Shown: positions 11,950-23,369, numbered from the stretch's first letter. The stretch is 64,000 bases of DNA from Artemisia argyi (GCA_030686995.1 CM060704.1:175581718-175645717), one strand, 5' to 3'. The notes: a model not told the origin generated them from the letters alone. Numbers and translations are program-made.

Positions 11950-12720
11950 CTAGACGAATACTCGTGCATAGCAACGAGATTTTATAGTGATAGATATGGA
12001 TGGAAATTTCTGACCCGACATGAAACCTGACTTGAAACTGACACGCAAATTGACATATTTGGGTTGAGTCTATAATAGATTTCGGTTTGGGTTTGCGTCA
12101 ACCTAACTAACCTATTTATTAAACAATTCAGGTTCAGGTTGAGAATAAATTAAGCCGATCGACCCGCCAACCCGTTTAAGACTTTTTACTTAAGTTAAAA
12201 ACTATTTATGTTTTATTATACGGGTTAAATGGGTTAAACGGGTTGGACCCGCAAGCATGTTTAACCTTTTTAACTAATGTAATGTGCCTACTTTTTTTTA
12301 TATAAAACGAGTTAAATGGGTCAACCCGAAACCCGTTTAAACTATTCAACCCGCTAACCTAAATATATATACTGGTTAAATGGGTCAGGTTTGGGTTATG
12401 TATAAACAAGTTAGGGTTGACATGGCTGACCTGATAATTTAAATGGGTCAGGTTCGGGTTTTCTGACCTGCCGCCCTGCCAATCCAAAGCCGACCCGAAT
12501 TGCCACCCATAGCGGCAAATAGTTGTAGTGATATTTTGGTTAAACAAAATAACTTAATTAAAAAATAATAATTTAACGAAAGCTAAAAAAGATAAACAAA
12601 ATACTATAAAAACTTGTTAGTTTCAACATTTCCTTTATTAGATTAAGTTTTCACTATTTCCTTTATTTGTTTAAGTTTTCACATTTCACTTTTTGGTTTT
12701 TCCTTTATACATAGTATAGA
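11950..12720 (-). mobile_element. Mini-Helitron, copy 2, interrupted by a hAT MITE
   Basis: This is a second member of the same family, lying head to tail four bases from copy 1. On the minus strand it begins TCTATACTATGTATAAAGG at 12720, with A before it, and ends in hairpin CTCGTTGCTATGCACGAG plus TATTCGTCTAG, with T after it. Removing the 517-bp insert at 11995-12511 leaves about 254 bp that align along the whole of copy 1. Confidence 0.7.
11995..12511. mobile_element. hAT-like MITE inside Helitron copy 2
   Basis: The ends TATGGATGGAAA and (inverted) TATGGGTGGCAA enclose many copies of short gggtcaacccg/acccgttta motifs. It interrupts sequence that is continuous in the neighbouring Helitron copy, which proves insertion. 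The 8-bp flanks (gtgataga, gcggcaaa) match poorly, so the class is inferred from the ends. Confidence 0.55.
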
Positions 12721-13184
12721 TTTGGTGTTTATATGAACTTTCAATACTTAATTGAGTATATTTGTTATTGTAGGTTCATGGTACATGTCGTGGAAGGAAA
12801 TGAAGAAACAACGACGAAATGGAGCTAAAATGAAGATATAAGCTCAAGCTTTATGTTTCCTGACACATGTTCACTATTTTGGCTATATATTGAGCATACA
12901 AACTCCGATTGAGTTGATTCATGCGGCCATGGAAAGAGGAGAGATTTCCTACAATTTTCATTTTAGTGTCAAGGGCTAAAAATGCACCAAGTACGTTATA
13001 CTTAATAAATTTTGCAGCGCACTTTTCGCCAACGGGAAAAATAGTTTAAAAGACAAAAGTGTGGCGCACTTAAAATATTGTGTGGCTTACTTCGCGGCTG
13101 ATAAGCTAAAAGTGCATTTATATGGCTTCCATTAAGTCACAAACAAATTCATTCCAAATTATTCCCCAAGTGTTGGAAAATGTT

Positions 13185-13679
13185 GGACCAGGCTGGGGGC
13201 CTCTAAGGCTAGTGACTATTCTACTCCGTCTACCTCTCCTACTAAGAGGGTTAACCCGTTTTCTAAGATGGGAGAGATCATAGTTTCTGATTCTGATGAT
13301 GAGGAGGTTGCGAACACATTTGATGAGTCTGGTAATCTATTTGGTGGTGGTCACGATTATGAAGATGATTATGATGACTATTATTACGATGACTATACGA
13401 AGCAGGTTTATGATCTTCTAGAGAATTTGGATACTTTTAATGTCATGTATGGCACCAAGCTTCAAGGTCTTAGGAAGTAATATTAAATTCGTTATGTCTT
13501 ATGTTATCATATATTGAGTAGTAGTTTGTTTTCTTGTTTAGAAAATAGAAAGTATCTTGTTATATAAGCTTTTTGCCTATGTAACGGGCTGAGATATGGG
13601 ATTCACTCATATCCTTTGTACTTAAACATTTTTTGGTGTAATATATTTACCGGGTCTTTTGACCTTTTACCCAAAAAAA
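13185..13679 (+). mobile_element. LINE-derived insertion with 17-18 bp target duplication
   Basis: The stretch is flanked by perfect copies of CAAGTGTTGGAAAATGTT (13167-13184 and 13680-13697). It ends in an A-rich tail (ccaaaaaaac), with one end truncated inside a reading frame. That is the signature of target-primed reverse transcription. It holds an ORF1-like C-terminal tail followed directly by an untranslated region with the motif 'gctttttgcctatgtaac' seen in plant L1 3' ends. No ORF2 sequence is present. Confidence 0.75.
13187..13480 (+). pseudogene. 5'-truncated LINE ORF1 C-terminal tail
   Basis: The frame is open from the left edge of the LINE insertion (TRLGASKASDYSTPS) through NPFSKMGEIIVSDSDDEEV to LQGLRK and a stop at 13480, about 97 codons. 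It is very acidic and Tyr/Asp-rich (DYEDDYDDYYYDDYTKQVYD). Such acidic tails follow the zinc-knuckle part of gag-like ORF1 proteins in plant L1 elements. An ATG at 13268 exists, but the open frame runs upstream of it into the truncation point, so this is a fragment rather than a small gene. Confidence 0.6.
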
Positions 13680-13697
13680 CAAGTGTTGGAAAATGTT

Positions 13698-14640
13698 ATA
13701 TACAACATTTTAACACAGAAGATCATCTATCTATCACACATACAACTTAGAGGGGGAGGAGAACTAGGTGAGGGTCTTAGAATCCAATGATCCAAACACT
13801 TCTCAACCTTAACACCATTACCAAATGATCACCACCACCATCTTACCCACGATTCATTGGTGCTCCACCACCATTTCCAAGACCCCAAACCACCTGTTTA
13901 CAAAACCTAAACATACCACACTTGGAGGGTTAGACGATTGACACCAAGTCTCTAATTCCTTTACCACTAACCTTGTTGCCAAACACACCATTTGTGCGAC
14001 GTGTTGCTGGATGTTCTAGGTAACACGTGACATGTTTTTAGGGTATCTCAGTAGCATTGAGAGATTGGTTGTTTAGGGTAGCAATTGGGTTTCGGTTTAT
14101 TACTTGTTACTAGTCAGTGGTTACGATTCTTGTCATTTGTAAGACTTTGCATTGAGCCACTTTGGTATATTTCTTACTTCTGAATGTATTTCTGAGTTTG
14201 ATAGTTTTTGATGTGTGATGCAATTGCTTTTCCCTTTTATCAAAATTAATTTCATTCATGTCCATTTCCTGATGAAATTGGTTGTGTGTGAGAGAGATTT
14301 GTTGCGTGTGTTTATTAAATAGTTTTTGTGATATATATTTGTGTTTAAGTGTGATATGTTTTGATAGTGAAATTGATTATTTGTTACACTAAATTAGTTG
14401 TGAATTGGTTGTATAAAAAGAAAGCCTAAATAACGCTAAGAAAACAATGATGAATGCGATCTCAGGTATCCCTTATTACACTTAGCCTAAGCTAAAAAAA
14501 GTTATACAGTATCAAATAACATATTTGGTTAAATAAAAATGGTAAATTTTCCTAGTAATTTGCTTTAAGAAAATAAAATGCGTTATTTCCTTTCCAATTG
14601 TTGGCTACCAGCAAGACCACACTAATTTTTCTCCCCTCCC
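13698..14640. other. Intergenic region upstream of the LRR gene
   Basis: No coding similarity is seen. The sequence is AT-rich and low in repeats, and probably includes the distal promoter of the LRR gene. Confidence 0.4.
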
Positions 14641-14655
14641 TTTTTATTACAGCCT

Positions 14656-14663
14656 TATATAAA
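14656..14663 (+). promoter_or_regulatory. TATA box of the LRR gene
   Basis: TATATAAA lies about 100 bases upstream of the ATG at 14766. Because it lies downstream of an in-frame ATG at 14598, it argues that the true start is 14766. Confidence 0.6.
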
Positions 14664-14765
14664 ATTTATATATATAGCGTACGAGGGCACCTACCTCTGT
14701 TATTAATATTCCCTTCCCTTGCCTTCCCTTGTTCACCCCTCGTCATTCATCATTATCTCCCTCAA

Positions 14766-15788
14766 ATGAAAACTCATGCATGCATGATGACGTCATCACC
14801 AGTTTTCTTCATTTTCTTACTCCTAACACTCCTCCTCGCCGCCTCAAGCGACCTCGAAGAAGACAAAAAAGCACTTATATCCTTCATAACTAAAATAATT
14901 ATCCCAAAAGATTCCAAATACAGGTGGGACTTTACAGCAAAGGACCCGTGCGGATGGGCTGGTGTCGAGTGCGGCCCTGAAAATTTCGCAGTGGTGCGCC
15001 TCAGTCTACCCGGGGCAAGTCTAATAGGGGAAATACCTCCGGACACTCTTGGAAAGATAACGTCACTACGTGTTTTGTCTCTACGCCATAACAATTTGTC
15101 CGGACCGCTTCCTGCTGACTTTGCTAAACTTCGTGAACTGAGAAAAGTGGTTATATATAATAATAATTTTACTGGAGAGTTGTCCTCGAGTTTGGCTGAG
15201 TGGACTAACTTAAAAATACTCGATGTGTCTAATAATAATTTTACAGGCACTATTCCTTCTAGTATTAATTTGAATCGGATTATACATTTTAATCTGTCTA
15301 ATAACAATTTTTCTGGTACGTTGCCTGATACTTTCCCGTCAACTTTAAAATCCGAGAATTTTAGTGTGTCTAATAATAATTTAAGCGGACCGATTCCGTT
15401 AACTTTAGCTAGCTTCCCGCTTACTGCGTTTTCTAATAATTTTGAACTATGCGGTGAGCCTTTATCAAAAACTTGTGACAAAACAAAATATCCGCCGCCG
15501 CCACCGCCGCCAGAAAAACAGAAGAAGAAGAAGAAAAAGTTATCTACTGGTTATATTGTAGCTATAGCCGTTGGGTCAGCTTTGATTTTACTAATTTTAT
15601 TGTTGTATTTGGGAAAAAAGTTGAGTCGAGCGGTGAAGGAAAAGAAGGCACCGGTGGTGGCTACGATGGCGGCTGAGGCTGCGGCTGCAGCAAAGGCGGA
15701 GAGAGGATCCGGGGGTGGAGTTGAGGCGGGGACGTCATCTTCGAAAGACGACGTCACTGGCGTGTCGTCACACCTCAAAACCAAATAA
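14766..15788 (+). CDS. LRR receptor-like protein, related to LRR-III inactive kinases but lacking the kinase
   Basis: The 340-residue product starts MKTHACMMTS and has a signal peptide (about 1-28), then an LRR N-terminal cap with the motif DPCGWAGVEC (60-69) and about five to six leucine-rich repeats (75-225) of plant type (LSGPLP, FTGTIPSS, FSGTLPDTF). A cap-like LCGEPLSKTCD (228-238), a Pro stretch, a Lys run and one membrane helix (about 262-282) follow. The short cytoplasmic tail contains GTSSSKDDVTG. In the receptor-like kinases related to At2g26730 this juxtamembrane motif is followed by the kinase, but here a stop comes 11 residues later. I see no kinase sequence in the next kilobase. 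It could be a decoy or co-receptor, or a truncated pseudogene. The short upstream ORF extension is rejected because it precedes the TATA box. Confidence 0.8.
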   Translation: MKTHACMMTSSPVFFIFLLLTLLLAASSDLEEDKKALISFITKIIIPKDSKYRWDFTAKDPCGWAGVECGPENFAVVRLSLPGASLIGEIPPDTLGKITSLRVLSLRHNNLSGPLPADFAKLRELRKVVIYNNNFTGELSSSLAEWTNLKILDVSNNNFTGTIPSSINLNRIIHFNLSNNNFSGTLPDTFPSTLKSENFSVSNNNLSGPIPLTLASFPLTAFSNNFELCGEPLSKTCDKTKYPPPPPPPEKQKKKKKKLSTGYIVAIAVGSALILLILLLYLGKKLSRAVKEKKAPVVATMAAEAAAAAKAERGSGGGVEAGTSSSKDDVTGVSSHLKTK

Positions 15789-17153
15789 GGTAATTTTATT
15801 GTTATTTTGCATAGTTTGACTTTGATAAACATATGTTAGAAAGCCTTTATAGGATTTATTTGGTCTTTGAAAATGAGTTAAAAGTCAAGTAATAAGTATA
15901 AATAGCTTATATTAGTGTGAGAAGTTTATGTGGTTAAAATCATGAAATAAGACTTGAAGCACTTTTGCCACTATTGCAAAGTAGTACCAGATTTTTGGAT
16001 AAACTTTCACCTTTTGACTTTTACGGAGCTAGTATTTTACTTTTCAAAACATAATTCTAAAAGTGTTGTGTGTATGTGTCGACCTTTATCAAGAAAAAGA
16101 GAGGGGGAGAGACTTTGTGGGTGAAATGATTTAGAGGAGGTGTAGCAATCAAGCTATAAGCTTTACTTATCATCTTCCCAAGTAAGTGATGAATAATTTA
16201 TGATTAGTTATATATTTTGAATTAGGGTTCTTGAGACCTAATTAAAGGAAATTGGGTAAATGGGTTTAGACCCAATTTAAGTAGATAAATATGATGGCAA
16301 TATGTCCCTTTAATTAATTTGTATAAATTGATGAATCGGGGATTATTATGTAATCATGGGTAAATGATTATTATGAGTAAAGAAAGAGTGTTTTGGAATG
16401 AGGGAATAGTGGTGTATAAACCCTCTTTATATTATGATTTGAAGTAGTACTAAATGTTATGATAATCTTTGTATACAAACCAATTAGTTTGTGTGTGTGG
16501 AATTCGGAATAAGAATAGCCCGATAAATTGAGGTAAGTAATTTGGTAATTACCTTGTGCATAATGTTTTATCATAATATGAATTGTGCGGATGAATGTGT
16601 TAAGATGCTATGAATGCTTGTGTTAGCTAGTTTGGATCCATTGCCAGGGCAAGCTTAGCCTTGTTAGTTAAAACAAGTTAACTTAGGACTATAGTCTCGT
16701 TGGTTAAAACTGGCGAATTGAGAGTCAACCTCTTGTTGGTTGTGTATGTGTATAAGCTTCCTATGTATTTATGATGTTAGTTAGTTAGATAAAACTAATT
16801 AAAGGTATATATTGAATTGTATTATTGATTAATGGATTATGTGTATTGTTACGCCACTTTACTTACTAAGTGTTTCTTTTCGCTTGTCTACACTTTGTAG
16901 GTACAAGTTCCTAAGTCAAAGGTAAAGAAAAAGCATGAAGTTGGATAAGCTTGAAGTAGAAAGACTAAGGAATAGAAGTGTGTTACCCTTTTGTGCATAA
17001 CCAGTAACTAGAAGATCTTGGCCAAGCTTAATCAAGTTTGGAACCCCCAAGTGTTTAAAAAATGTTGTAAATGGTATTTGAATTCTTTAGTCAAAATATG
17101 TACATGAATGTGTAAATTTTAAGTGTTCGCAAAATGGGTAGGAATGGGGTGTT
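15789..17153. other. Region after the LRR gene, no kinase or other gene seen
   Basis: I looked for kinase motifs and found none. The sequence around 16880-17150 (gtaggtacaagttcctaag and onward) looks retroelement-like, but I find no boundaries. Confidence 0.4.
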
Positions 17154-17311
17154 TGACATAACACCCACATTTTGGTAAATTCAGAAATGGAACCATAAGG
17201 CCTTCTGCACATGAGCATAAGACCTTATGGGTGAAAACTTGTTTTTGACACATTCTGAATTTTTTGGCATAAGTCCTTCCGCATCGAGGCATAATAACTT
17301 CTACAATAAAA

Positions 17312-18746
17312 CACTACTAGAAAAAGGTCTATCCTTGACTCGCATTTTATGACGCACACAATATAATGACTCGCATTTTTGTGTGTCATAAAAAACTGTC
17401 ATAAATTGTAAATCCTTGACTCGCATTTTTGTGTGTCATAAAATTCATGTCATATGTCAAATTTTTTAAAAAACGCGGACCACTTGGCGGTTTAATTCAA
17501 CTTTTCAGAGTGAGAGGTTAATTCAACTTTTTCATTTTCATTTTCCACCAAACTTGCACTAAACTAAAGCTAATAAAAATAAAACCCTAAACCTAAACTT
17601 CATTTTTCATTTTTCATCATCATCTTCACCATATCTCTCTCTCTCTTTTGTCTAGCCGCCGGCCACCCTCACGCCACCACACCGCCGCCACCTCGACTTC
17701 ACCACCACCACCAAAACACTCAAAATCACTTCCTCTTTCACCTTCTGTAACTCACGTGCTCCAAAAACGACCCCTAACCACTTGTTTTGTCATCACCGCC
17801 GTCCTATATCATCACAATCACCATATCTTAAGCTCTATTTAATTGATCTACAAAGAAAAGGTAAGAAAAGGTATTTTTCGTATGGGTTGACTCACGTACG
17901 AGTCAAACCCCACGTTTTTCTTCATCTTGGGTACAAAATATTGATGGGTTTAATGATTTTAATACATATGGTCACGTTTGGTATCAATTTTAAGGGTGTT
18001 TGTTTGTAATTCGTGGTCAAACCGTGGGTCAAACCCACGATTTGAGAGTGTTGGTTGTTTTCTTGACCTCTAGTGTGTTGGGTTCTTGATTTGGTTAAAG
18101 TTTGATTGATTTTGGTTGATTCTTGACCTCGTTTGAATGTTATGAATATGTTTTGGTGCAAGATTGATGCATTTCGGGTGTGTTTGGTTGTGTAGCCGAG
18201 ATCCCAAGGCCCCGGGCCGTGGGTTTTGGTTCGTTGGCAGCCAAGTCGAGACCAAGGGTCTCGACAAATGGTTCTTGTACGTGGTTGTTTGTGTGCTCGC
18301 TTACTTGTTTTGTTATCGTTTTGGTGGCATTTGTTATGGTTTATTTAAGTTTTTGACAAAAATGGTTATCGATATAAAATTTTCGGCTAAAATTGGTTAA
18401 TAGAGACTTGAGGTAAATGTTTGAATAATAAATTAGATAGCTGCTGTTTGGTTACATGGATTATTTAGATCTGGTGTTTATTAGTAGCTACTCTCTTTGT
18501 TGTTGTTGTTGTTTTTTTTTTTTTTTTTTTTTTTGGTTGATTTTCAATGTTGTTAAGTTATTGTTGTTGCTGTTACAGGTTGTTGTTGTCGTTGTTACTT
18601 GGCCGAGAGAAAGGAGAGCCGAGACGTAAAGTTATTGTTGTTGCTGTTACAGGTTGTTGTCGTTGTTACTTGGCCGAGAGAAAGGAGAGCCGAGACGTAA
18701 AGTTATTGTTGTTGTCGTTGTTAGAGGTTGTTGTTGTCGTTAGCTA

Positions 18747-18788
<42 letters not shown>

Positions 18789-19134
18789 CTTAATGTTGTT
18801 AAAGTTATTGTTTTTAAGTTATTGTTGTTGCTGTTACAGCTTGACTTGATGTCGAGATTATATTTTATGTTACTACTTTGTATTATCAGGTTTTTAATTG
18901 TCATTTAATAGAAAATTAGGAACTGGAAAAAATTAATTTAAAAAAAATAAATAAGTTATGACTCGCAAAAAGGAGTCATAAAACCTGGGTCATAAATGCG
19001 CGCCATAGAGGGATGACGCACAAATGCGAGTCATGAATATTTATGACGGGTCTTTCCTTGACTCGCATTTGCGCGTCATAAGGGCTCTTCTTGACTCGCA
19101 TTTGGAGTCAAGGATAGCCCTTTTTCTAGTAGTG
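17312..19134. mobile_element. Non-autonomous CACTA (En/Spm) element
   Basis: The ends CACTACTAGAAAAAGG and (inverted) CACTACTAGAAAAAGG are flanked by AAA on both sides (17309-17311, 19135-19137). Subterminal copies of gactcgcattt occur repeatedly in both orientations near each end, as is typical of CACTA elements. The inside holds a Pro/Ser/Thr-coding stretch with splice-like sites (17640-17870), an imperfect tandem repeat of about 70-80 bp at 18560-18730, and two poly-T tracts. There is no transposase frame. Confidence 0.8.
18560..18730. repeat. Tandem repeat inside the CACTA element
   Basis: Two to three imperfect copies of a unit containing cttggccgagagaaaggaga followed by gttattgttgttgctgttac are present. 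The ORF over it (18547-18849) is low-complexity and not supported. Confidence 0.7.
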
Positions 19135-19363
19135 AAAATGGTTTTTCTTAGGTTTTGAGTTTGAGACCATACGCCATTCTGAGTTTCTGGCATAAGGGCG
19201 TTTGGTACTAAAAAAAATTCTAAAAGAGTTTGGGGCGTTTCAACTTGGTATGAGAGCTTTGGTATAAGAGATTTAGGTTTCTACTTTAAGCTTTCCTAAA
19301 CTTATGCCATTAATAGGTACGTCTGTCATAAGTTAAAGCTTGATGTTAGAGATAAGTGCCTTA

Positions 19364-19654
19364 GAGCACTTACATTCATAACGTGGAAGTCGCGTTAAGG
19401 AGCATTTAATGCACGTTAAACCGAAGTTAACCGCTGTGAGGGTGTGAGTTAAAGCCGTGCTAACACGGTGTGTTAACCCCTTAACTCAGCGTAACCCCCC
19501 TAAATGAAGGAGTGTTTTTTTAAATTGTTGTTGAGTTAAAGCTGAGTTATGAATAGGGTGTTTTTTTGTGAGTTAAGGTTAAAGTGTTAAAGCTGGTGTG
19601 GCGCTGACGTGGCACCATGTTAAACTTTAACTCGTGTTACCACTGTAAGTGCTC
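19364..19654. mobile_element. PIF/Harbinger-type MITE in the retroelement leader
   Basis: The ends GAGCACTTACA and TGTAAGTGCTC are flanked by TTA (19361-19363, 19655-19657). It appears related by its ends to the MITE at 2409-2625. Confidence 0.75.
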
Positions 19655-20454
19655 TTAGTTTAACGTAGAAATGCGAATATAAGTTGAGTTGTGAGATTCG
19701 AGGATTGTTATTAATGCATTGTTTTGACGATAATGGGAAAGCATATGTTAAGCATGTTCACGACTACGTTTGGCCAAGGTAGTAATGAAGATATGGTATG
19801 TATGTGGACACAAAATGTTAAAGCTATACAAAGATGACAAACTTTAATATAGGGGGGATATTGATTATCATCATGCATAGATTACCTTATATAACTTTCA
19901 GTAAAGAGATAGAATGCCAACCACACACAATAAAGAAGTCTTGAAGGCAACGACCCAGAAATACGGCTGGTGATTCGGAAGGTAGTAGTAGAGATAAACC
20001 TACATCTAATTCTGAGAACCACAACTTTAGAGGTTTCTCAACGAAAGATAAGGAAGCCTTCGATTCCATGATTGGAAAAAGAGTGGAGAAATAGATTGAG
20101 GAAGCCATTCCGTTCTACATTAAGCAAACAACATATATTATGCGAGAATTAATCTGAAAGGAATTTGAAGACCTTAAGAAGGATGGAGGGTTGGTAGTAG
20201 AAACAAATATGAACTGGGAAACAAGGGTCGAAACTGCAAATCCAAAGAACTAGTTATAGAGGAGGTGTTTAGGAGTGCTTAACTAAACTGCTTATCTTCG
20301 AAATGTTTGTGATACATTATATAAGCAATTTTGAGGGTGTTTGTGATTGCCTATCGAAACGGCATATCTAACTTTTTTTGTGTGAAATAAGAAGCTTTGT
20401 CTGAGTATGCCAAAAAGCATACCCGCTTACCATGCATTTGGAACACCTCAGGTC

Positions 20455-20670
20455 CAGTGGCGCAGCTTCATAGGGGGGGGGGGGGGGGGGGGGGGCGGGC
20501 GACCCCCCGAAATTTTTTTTGCGATGTAGGGATATATAGTTTTCGTGTAGAAAAATTTCGGTATTTTTGGTTTCGCCCCCCCAATTTAATTCGGTTTCGA
20601 CCCCCCATAGTGTTAGGAAAAAAAAATTAGATCCCGACCCCCCACTCGAAAAATCCAAGCTTCGCCACTG
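20455..20670. mobile_element. hAT MITE with perfect 8-bp target duplication
   Basis: The ends CAGTGGCGCAGCTT and (inverted) CAGTGGCGAAGCTT are flanked by CTCAGGTC on both sides (20447-20454, 20671-20678). It contains homopolymer runs of G (about 20474-20496) and blocks of C. Confidence 0.85.
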
Positions 20671-20789
20671 CTCAGGTCCAATGCAGTATAATATGTAAGT
20701 TATTTTCTAAATCATGTAATCAACTAAAAATAATGGTGGAAATTACTAGAGGCCCCTAATCCAAGTCTTATAAGGTATCAAAATTCTTG

Positions 20790-21104
20790 GGGGGGGGGGG
20801 GCGGCCGACCCCCCGAAATTTTTTTTGCGATGTAGGGGTATATAGTTTTCGTGTAGAAAAATTTCGGTATTTTTGGTTTCGCCCCCCCCCCCCCCCTAAT
20901 TTAATTCGGTTTCGACCCCCCATAGTGTTAGGGAAAAAAAAATTTAGATCCCGACCCCCCACTCGAAAAATCCAAGCTTCGCCACTGCTCAGGTCCAATG
21001 CAGTATAATATGTAAGTTATTTTCTAAATCATGTAATCAACTAAAAATAATGGTGGAAATTACTAGAGGCCCCTAATCCAAGTCTTATAAGGTATCAAAA
21101 TTCT
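20790..21104. repeat. Tandem duplicate of the right part of the hAT MITE plus flank
   Basis: The segment from the MITE poly-G run through its right end, the CTCAGGTC duplication and about 110 bases of flank (to aaaattctt) is repeated, with unit 1 at about 20473-20789 and unit 2 at 20790-21104. One breakpoint falls in the poly-G run. The copies differ mainly in homopolymer length. Confidence 0.8.
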
Positions 21105-21120
21105 TACCTTACAACCAATG

Positions 21121-21242
21121 TTGGACAAGATATATCACATCTCTTTGTCCTAGATAGATAATTTCATATGATTTTTTCATATTGGACAAGATATATCACA
21201 TCTCTTTGTCCTAGATAGATAATTTCATATGATTTTTTCATA
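21121..21242. repeat. 61-bp perfect tandem duplication
   Basis: Two identical 61-bp units beginning ttggacaagatatatcacat occupy 21121-21181 and 21182-21242. Confidence 0.9.
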
Positions 21243-23128
21243 AGCCAGAATTACACTCACATAAACACACCTTTACAAGACGGTTAGTCGTTAGACCGAC
21301 TTCTTCATTTTATTCATGAAGGACGTGTGAGGTCGAAGTGTCTTTTTTAGACAAGACGTGTGGATAGGGGTGCCAACAAGCCATATAACGCATCTTAGAA
21401 GCCTTATTACATCTAGCCTTAATATCAATTATCACAAAAATTACTATGCATTTCATATTTACAATTTAACCCTTTTAACTTTAACTAATCTTTTTAATTT
21501 GTACTCCGTATTTTAAACTTGTGTAAATAATTTTTTTTTTCTTCATAATATTAATTACCAGAAGTTTTACTTTTTATGATTTATCATCTTCAACTTTGTA
21601 TTTTGTATTTTCTTAACATAGTGTTTGAGAGCATATCATTATTATACCTAAAATCGCGAGTTCAATTTATGATACTTTATGTCTAAAAAGAAACTTATAC
21701 GAATATTTTTTGGCACAAACGAGAATCATCACGAAGCAATGCGTGTGCAACTAAAAGCCTTGTTGTTGTTAAACCCTAAAATTACTATTTAAAGGAAAAG
21801 GACACAAGTACTCCCTAATATAACATATGCTACACCTTTTATTTCACATATGATCTAGGAATTGATCACAACCTTTGGATTGATAGGTGAACCGGGTACC
21901 ACTAGGGTGCAAGTTCGCTGGTTGAAAAATCTAAATTACGAACATTATTTACCTTGTAAATGTAATTTGTCACGCCATATACTGTGTTGTAAAATAGAAC
22001 AAAATATAGTGCAAAATAGAACAAAATATATTGTTTTAAACAAAGCTTTATATAAAGGTGTGTGAGGTGTGCAGTTGCACATAACCTTAAAGTTTTAGGG
22101 GTATCAAAATATATACGACATTATAGATTTAAAGCCTTAAAATTTACTTCCAACAAAGATATATTATTTTTCAAACATGTGTTAAAATTAAAGTTAGATC
22201 ATTATAATTCTATGTTTTTTCTTTAATAGTTGGTATAATATATCGTTTGTCGTCGTGTTTAGCAATCATGCAAGGTTTTTCACCGGGCCTCAATTAGCTT
22301 AGCTACGACTCTGGTTTTAAAAGAAAAGGCAATTCGTGCACTACCTAAACACTTATGATGGCTTTTGTTGTCCTTGCTTGTATAGTTGTATCATGTGTTT
22401 AAAAACCGTTCAATTCCATAATTTTACCATAGATGAATCAAAAGAGATATCTTACATTATTATGAGTAGGCAATTATGTGCTCTTATTTGCTTGTAATGT
22501 TGGAATCTTCTAATTATCGAGTCATGCCAACCAAAAGGAAAGGTGGAGTCCCACGTACACTAAAAGGCAAAAGGTGATGCCGATATCAAATTTCGGTGCA
22601 CCAATTACAAAATCTTCTTTTTGTACAACAACATACCACATGATTCATGCATTCTACTAAAAAAATATAAAACGTGATTCATGCATTCTAATAAAAAATA
22701 TATAAAACGTGATTCAGGCATTCTAATAAAAAATCTAACTTTTTCCTCAACACAAGGTTGCATAATATTTAGTGACCTCATAAAGAGTACACAAAACGAA
22801 TTTGAGCATAAGGTGTTACAATTTCCTGTAAAGATCGTTAAGGTTTTACCAACTTGATCATCTACTATGATTTAGTAAAGAATACATTGAAACGAGTCCC
22901 ACTGAATAAATTAAATGTATATAGTGTCTTGACATATCCATATGTGTGGTAAAAGTCATTTTACTAATCAATCTTACTAAGAATACGACCGTATTTATAA
23001 GCAGCCAAGGTAATTGAAAAAAAACGATGCTTTTACGGCTGTTGGCATAGTATCATGTGAACGTGCTAATCAAGCAGATCAACCAAAATGTTGTGGGTTT
23101 AAGTTTCACATATGGCGTTTTTGAGATA
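21243..23128. other. No gene; one short tandem array
   Basis: About three copies of a roughly 36-bp unit (aaaacgtgattcatgcattc) lie at 22636-22733. No coding frame or other element was recognised. Confidence 0.4.
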
Positions 23129-23369
23129 ATAGACGATTACCTGCGCATACCAACGACAGTGTATAGTAGTGTTAATTTGTGTGCGCATTTTTTTATGCAT
23201 ATATAGGTGAGAGCAAGTGACAGTGAAAATATTTAGTTGTTTAAATTATAATTAATTATTTAAATGTTTAATAGATTGTATTATCTTTTATAAATAATGT
23301 ATTTTAGTCTAATAACATAAATTAAAGTTTTTAACTTTTAAGCTGTTTTGCTTTTATATGTAGTATAGA
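23129..23369 (-). mobile_element. Diverged mini-Helitron
   Basis: On the minus strand it begins TCTATACTACATATAAAAGC at 23369 after an A, and ends near an imperfect hairpin (GTTGGTATGCGCAGG) then TAATCGTCTAT. Size and ends match the pair at 11694-12720, but the terminus is degraded from CTRR. Confidence 0.5.

Larger units (their letters stand above)
17154..20300 (+). mobile_element. Degraded LTR retrotransposon 5' end (probably gypsy), with nested insertions
   Basis: A probable LTR starts TGACATAACACCCACA at 17154 and ends GGGGCGTTTCA at 19242. Without the CACTA insert it is about 260 bp. Four bases later comes TGGTATGAGAGC (19246-19257), one base different from the initiator-tRNA primer-binding site. 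A decayed gag-like frame can be followed around 20035-20200 (STKDKEAFDSMIGKRVEK, then stops). A MITE lies in the leader. No 3' LTR is in view. Confidence 0.55.

Noticed and set aside
14598..14765. Longer start for the LRR gene
   Set aside because: The upstream ATG precedes the TATA box at 14656, and the extension would bury the signal peptide. The ATG at 14766 gives a normal signal peptide.
14774..15481. 235-codon minus-strand ORF
   Set aside because: It is antisense to the LRR gene. The plus-strand frame has signal peptide, LRR motifs and a membrane helix; this one has none.
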